A stretch of DNA of 37,500 nucleotides, taken from Glandiceps talaboti (taxonomy: Eukaryota; Hemichordata; Enteropneusta; Spengelidae). The notes beneath the pieces were generated by a model, which was not told the origin of the DNA, did not search any database, and saw nothing but the letters and a program-made list of their open reading frames with translations. This document shows, one piece after another, positions 33,586 through 37,500 of this stretch; the first letter of the stretch is position 1, and each line of letters opens with the position of its first letter. The DNA lies in contig NC_135569.1 of the NCBI RefSeq assembly GCF_964340395.1, forward strand, positions 3,226,540 to 3,264,039, in the 5' to 3' direction. The translations under genes and the position numbers were made by a program.

Positions 33586-34308
33586 AAGAACATCGGTACC
33601 GAAGTCTAAAACGATAATATTTTTATCCTGAAGGCGAATGGAAATACTGTAATCACGAATCAACCTAGTTCAATGTGTGTATGAAACATTGAAATTTTTG
33701 GAATCCAATATCGCGAATAGAGTATTCTTAATGGTTCTACAAGGTTGAACATAATCTCATTGATAGCATTGAACAAATGTAAAGATCATATTGAACTCTG
33801 CTTGAAATATTTAAAGGCCAGGGTTTCAATCCCATGTTCTCGCTCTTATCAGTGGAGCTATAAGGATTACAGAGGATTATCCTTTTGTTCCGGATCAATT
33901 GTTTATATATAGTTCTGCCAGACATCTGTTTTCCATACTTAAATGTTAATCGTAATCATAATCCGAACTAGAACTTTAACATATCGCTGAATAACTTCAT
34001 CTAATAACATTACATTTAATCATCTGGTATAATTGTGATTCTCTAGAATTACATACAAAATTCGGATTGCATGCCCTCTTCTTCAATACAAAATCCATGA
34101 AAACATTTTACGTAGATGGCATCTCTCATGTAAGCCAAGATTATATTCAACCCTATAGAACCATTAAGAATACTCTATTCGCGATATTTGATTCCAAAAA
34201 GTGTAACGTATCATATATACATTGAACTAAGTCGATTCGTGATTACAGTATTTGCATCTGCCTTCAGGATAAAATATTATCTTTTTAGACTTCGGTACCG
34301 ATGTTCTG
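33586..34308. repeat. Long inverted repeat, arms about 171 bp
   Basis: Arm 33586-33757 and arm 34138-34308 are reverse complements with scattered mismatches. Shared words include CATCGGTACCGAAGTCTAAA, ATACTGTAATCACGAATC and ATATCGCGAATAGAGTATTC. The roughly 380-bp spacer holds a tRNA-like segment and a second copy of TGTAAAGATCA...CTCTGCT, which also occurs just left of the first arm (33560 and 33779). It may be a foldback element or two opposed copies of one repeat. Confidence 0.88.
33823..33860 (-). other. tRNA-like A and B boxes (possible SINE remnant)
   Basis: On the - strand, TAGCTCCACTGATAAGAGCG (33860-33841) resembles the tRNA D-arm/A box and GATTGAAAC (33831-33823) is one base from the B-box consensus GWTCRANNC. 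The spacing is too short for an intact tRNA and no acceptor stem is visible. It would fit a decayed tRNA-derived SINE promoter. Confidence 0.35.
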
Positions 34309-36576
34309 AAATACTTTACAAACTTTTTCTAAAAATAGATATCCTGTTGTATGAATATAGCAAACACATGACTGTATTTGTTGTAAATATCACGGCAGTG
34401 AATCAGACAGCGATATTATTATGACACGGGTATCAGCTTATAACATTGTAATTACTGAAAATTATTATTAGTACAAAACATCCCTAAGATCGGCATTACT
34501 CTGTAAAATCTTGTCTCCGACGATATGTGAAAAACTAATTGTATTTTGAAATGTCTTTTAGATGATTAAATTTGATAATAACAGAGTTTTATGAATATCA
34601 AAGTTGACTTAGTGTGGTTATCATTACCTATAGATGTTCGTCCCATACTATCACCCTGGACGTTCAAGATTTCGGTGGCGACCGGTGTTAATGGCACGAG
34701 CAGGTAATGAATCGATTGAACGGAAAAGTGATACCGTGTATAAACGATTTCTCATATACCAAAACCTGAGAGAATGTATTAGTGCATTAAGCGTTTGTTT
34801 AATTTGTAAAATTATGCATGGTTTATTAATTGATATGGATAATTTGGGCAATACATTAGGAAAATGTGCTTAAAGTCTATCTCTGAATCATTATTCTTGA
34901 ATTTTTATATAGTACAAAACTCATCGAAGACATTACAAGCTAACTGTTTGAAGGCAGTTGTTTGTTTGTTTGTTGTCTCTGGAGACATCCATCGCTTTAG
35001 ATTCTTATAGAATGTGTGTCAAAGGTTACGATGCAAAACTGTACGAATCTCAGGATTTGATTCAAGCAAATGACGTCACCTTTCTCACATACATCAATGT
35101 ACAATCACACTATATATCAAAATCCCCTCTTGAATTACTTTTCGCCGTGCCTAAAAAAGCTGACGACAAACAGAAAATTTCCGGGACAATTTATTGGACG
35201 TGACATCGAGGTATAAAATTACCATATATGGTATAATACTAAATATTGATATATGTATCAAGTAGATAACAATGCATGCATTGGTCATATTTGAAGGAAT
35301 CGTAAACATATGTGTTCATATAATAACGTAATGCATTACAGAGATAACAAAAATACCTCAATGGTAATTCCACGAATGTACAAATGACGTGAGAGTCGTG
35401 ACTCTTAACATTTCTTAGAAAAACTGTACTATAGGTCAGATCAGATTAGTCAAACTGAATAATGCAAGGCGAAGAGTTTAAATACCAAATACCGTGCCAA
35501 ATACTCATAGCGAATTTGAAAGTAGTGTTTTCTTTGTTGACATAACAGTTACTACAGGAAGTAACACTTTAGCAAGATTAGCTAACAGAAAGGTTATAAT
35601 CCAGTTCAACAATTTGATATCTTTTAGTAGACATTATGATGGAGGAGATTATTGTTTCATCTAGTAAAGCAAATGTTTACCCGCTATTCTATTAACTCTG
35701 TATCACAAAGCACTTGTCATAATCCAACCTCACCATTCCAATATTTATTCTTATGATATTAACATGTCAAACTTCATTTCTTTGAAAGGGTCTGTGTACT
35801 AAAATTGTTGACTTTCCTTTATGTGATTCCAACGTCCTTTCCAAAACATTTCAGATAATTTCTTTCAAAATCCTGACCTAGTATAGACTATGCAAATTAT
35901 GGATTATCCTGTATATTATACCGTATGTCAGCTAGTTGGACAATTTGCCCATCAAAGAAGAAGAGGAAATATATAAAAATTGATTATTAGTAATTCAGCA
36001 TTTGTATACGGGAGTTTCTTTTCACCAATTTACTTTGACGGTTATTGCTATGCAAATGATTGTAACACTACAATATGTTATTATGGAAAATGTACAATGA
36101 ATCCTACCATATTATAAGTTGTTCGAATGGGTAGGTTATTTGACAGTTTTTCTTACATTGTAACTTGCACTCGAACTTACCCCTTTTTTGTGTATAAGCG
36201 TATATTAGCTTAGAAGAGTTTTTCTTCGCAAGTTATATTAATTCTAAAGAAACAAAGAGCAGAGACACTACTAATGACAAATGTTTCTAGATGCACGCAA
36301 TTAGGCAATGACCAATGTTTGAGTTTCAATTCTTATCCCCAATGTTTAATCTACTGTGTCACTGACATTGTCGTAAAACTAACATACGTACACTATCTGC
36401 AGTACCAGTACAATGGGACAATATCATGCCACCCTATTAGAGTAGCAATATAGACTGACTCACTGAGAATGCCCCAGACCACTATAATGATAGTGTGAGG
36501 ACTGGTGAACAACTTACATTAGACGTTTTACGTCAAATCCCCCTAGAGATTTAGCACATCTAATACGACATATACG

Positions 36577-36577
<1 letters not shown>
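34309..36577. other. Noncoding, no secure gene
   Basis: Frames at 34634-34873 (79 codons) and 34958-35203 (81 codons) have fairly mixed composition but no family I recognise and no supporting splice structure. A perfect TGACGTCA lies at 35071. Confidence 0.45.
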
Positions 36578-36632
<55 letters not shown>

Positions 36633-36773
36633 TACATACATACATACATACATACATACATACATACATACATACATACATACATACATACATACATACA
36701 TACACGCGCGCGCATACACACATAGCAATAGGCAGAGACACATGTTTTGTGTCTGTATCCGTATCTGTGTCTG

Positions 36774-36804
<31 letters not shown>

Positions 36805-36818
36805 ATGTCTGTCTGTCT
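36578..36818. repeat. Compound (CA)n-(CATA)n-(CG)n ... (CTGT)n microsatellite cluster
   Basis: CA repeats (36578-36627), CATA repeats to about 36703, a short CGCGCGCG, 50 bp of unique sequence, then CTGT-rich repeats (36760-36818). Confidence 0.93.
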
Positions 36819-37500
36819 ATGGGTTATACATGTGTATATGTCTATACAACATCGATTGAATACCCAACCTTTAATATCTACTGACACGTTAGAAAATTGT
36901 CTAGGTGAGAGCTTCATTTTACTTGTTAAGAAATTAGGATGTGGTGTCAAGAAAATCTCTTGTGATTATTTGTATTAAAGAAGTTTATAAATGTTTATAT
37001 TCCCCTTCGTATAAATCTGACCTAACGTTTGGAATTTCAAACTATATCTGGAGGGAAATAATGTGTTCTTATTGCAGTGAAAGATGGATTATTTCCCCTA
37101 GGCGTCACACTGGCTCACCAATTTTTATTCTGTCGTGGGATCGCGTTATGAAGGCGTGATCAATTAATCGATTAAAGGACTCCGGTGGTTTACTTGGAAC
37201 CGACTTGTATTACAGACTTTCAAAATACCCAAGTGTCTGAAAACATGGCTGTTATGTCTTTGGAAGGCACATTGATAGCGTAGGTTTGCCGAGCATTACC
37301 AAGAAAACAATTGGTCGGCAGTCTGAATTGTTAAACTACTTATACAGTAGAATCAGAAAAAAACCTGTTACCATGCAGTCTTTTCCCCCGACAGGATTGT
37401 GACAGGATTGTGCATTTGTCGTGAGGGATTTGACTGTAAAACCAACTAAGTCCTACACAATGGCTTCAACTGAACGTTCATCTTCTTAAAGTCGAACAAA
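36819..37500. other. Noncoding to window end, nothing seen
   Basis: A 72-codon frame at 36941 is unrecognised. Confidence 0.5.

Noticed and set aside
33823-33860. An intact tRNA gene on the - strand
   Set aside because: A- and B-box-like words are too close together, and no acceptor stem or anticodon arm can be drawn; at most a SINE remnant.
34634-35203. Two consecutive + strand frames of about 80 codons
   Set aside because: Mixed composition made them worth reading, but I recognised no family and they are not linked by compatible splice signals I could support.

Overview
This is an AT-rich animal (metazoan) nuclear genome window, dominated by intron and intergenic DNA, with dense microsatellites, several minisatellites and fragments of dispersed repeats. 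One gene is clear: a class C G-protein-coupled receptor of the metabotropic glutamate receptor (mGluR) family on the + strand. It is split into at least six coding exons between 10645 and 17384, all joined by consensus GT/AG splice sites in compatible phases. The spliceosomal introns, the mGluR, a non-LTR retrotransposon tail and the repeat style (GACA, ATGT, GA and CA arrays) suggest a marine invertebrate, perhaps a lophotrochozoan or invertebrate deuterostome. The sequence alone does not fix the phylum.

Layout. 1-10644: no recognisable exon; it holds a (GACA)n array, a repeat fragment at 3126-3215, one copy of a dispersed repeat (3932-4269), a 33-bp-arm hairpin (4435-4518), a (GA)n tract and two degenerate minisatellites (8360-8575 and 9440-10003). 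The missing 5' end of the mGluR (signal peptide and first part of the ligand-binding domain) was not found here and probably lies upstream of the window. 10645-17384: the mGluR exons, encoding most of the Venus-flytrap ligand-binding domain, the nine-cysteine domain, seven transmembrane helices and a cytoplasmic tail that can end in several ways, one with a class I PDZ-binding terminus. 17385-37500: no second secure gene. This part holds long ATGT and GTCT microsatellites, the decayed 3' end of a non-LTR retrotransposon on the - strand (21300-22129), a second copy of the 3932 repeat, a second dispersed-repeat pair (20815 and 30532), a 25-bp minisatellite with higher-order structure (25841-26485), a 29-bp minisatellite (27352-27612), a composite repeat of about 113-bp units followed by (GACA)n (29100-30235), and a long inverted repeat around a tRNA-like segment (33586-34308).

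The receptor is predicted to sense an amino-acid ligand with its extracellular Venus-flytrap domain, pass the signal through the cysteine-rich domain to the membrane helices, and couple to G proteins. Its sequence is closest by eye to groups II/III (mGluR2/3 and mGluR4/7/8), which are Gi/o-coupled in vertebrates. The most notable biological point is a tryptophan at the pocket position that is Ala in mGluR2 and Ser in mGluR1. The next is a 93-bp phase 1-1 tail exon that can be skipped or read through to give several C termini. All comparisons with named proteins are from memory, and counts were made by eye.
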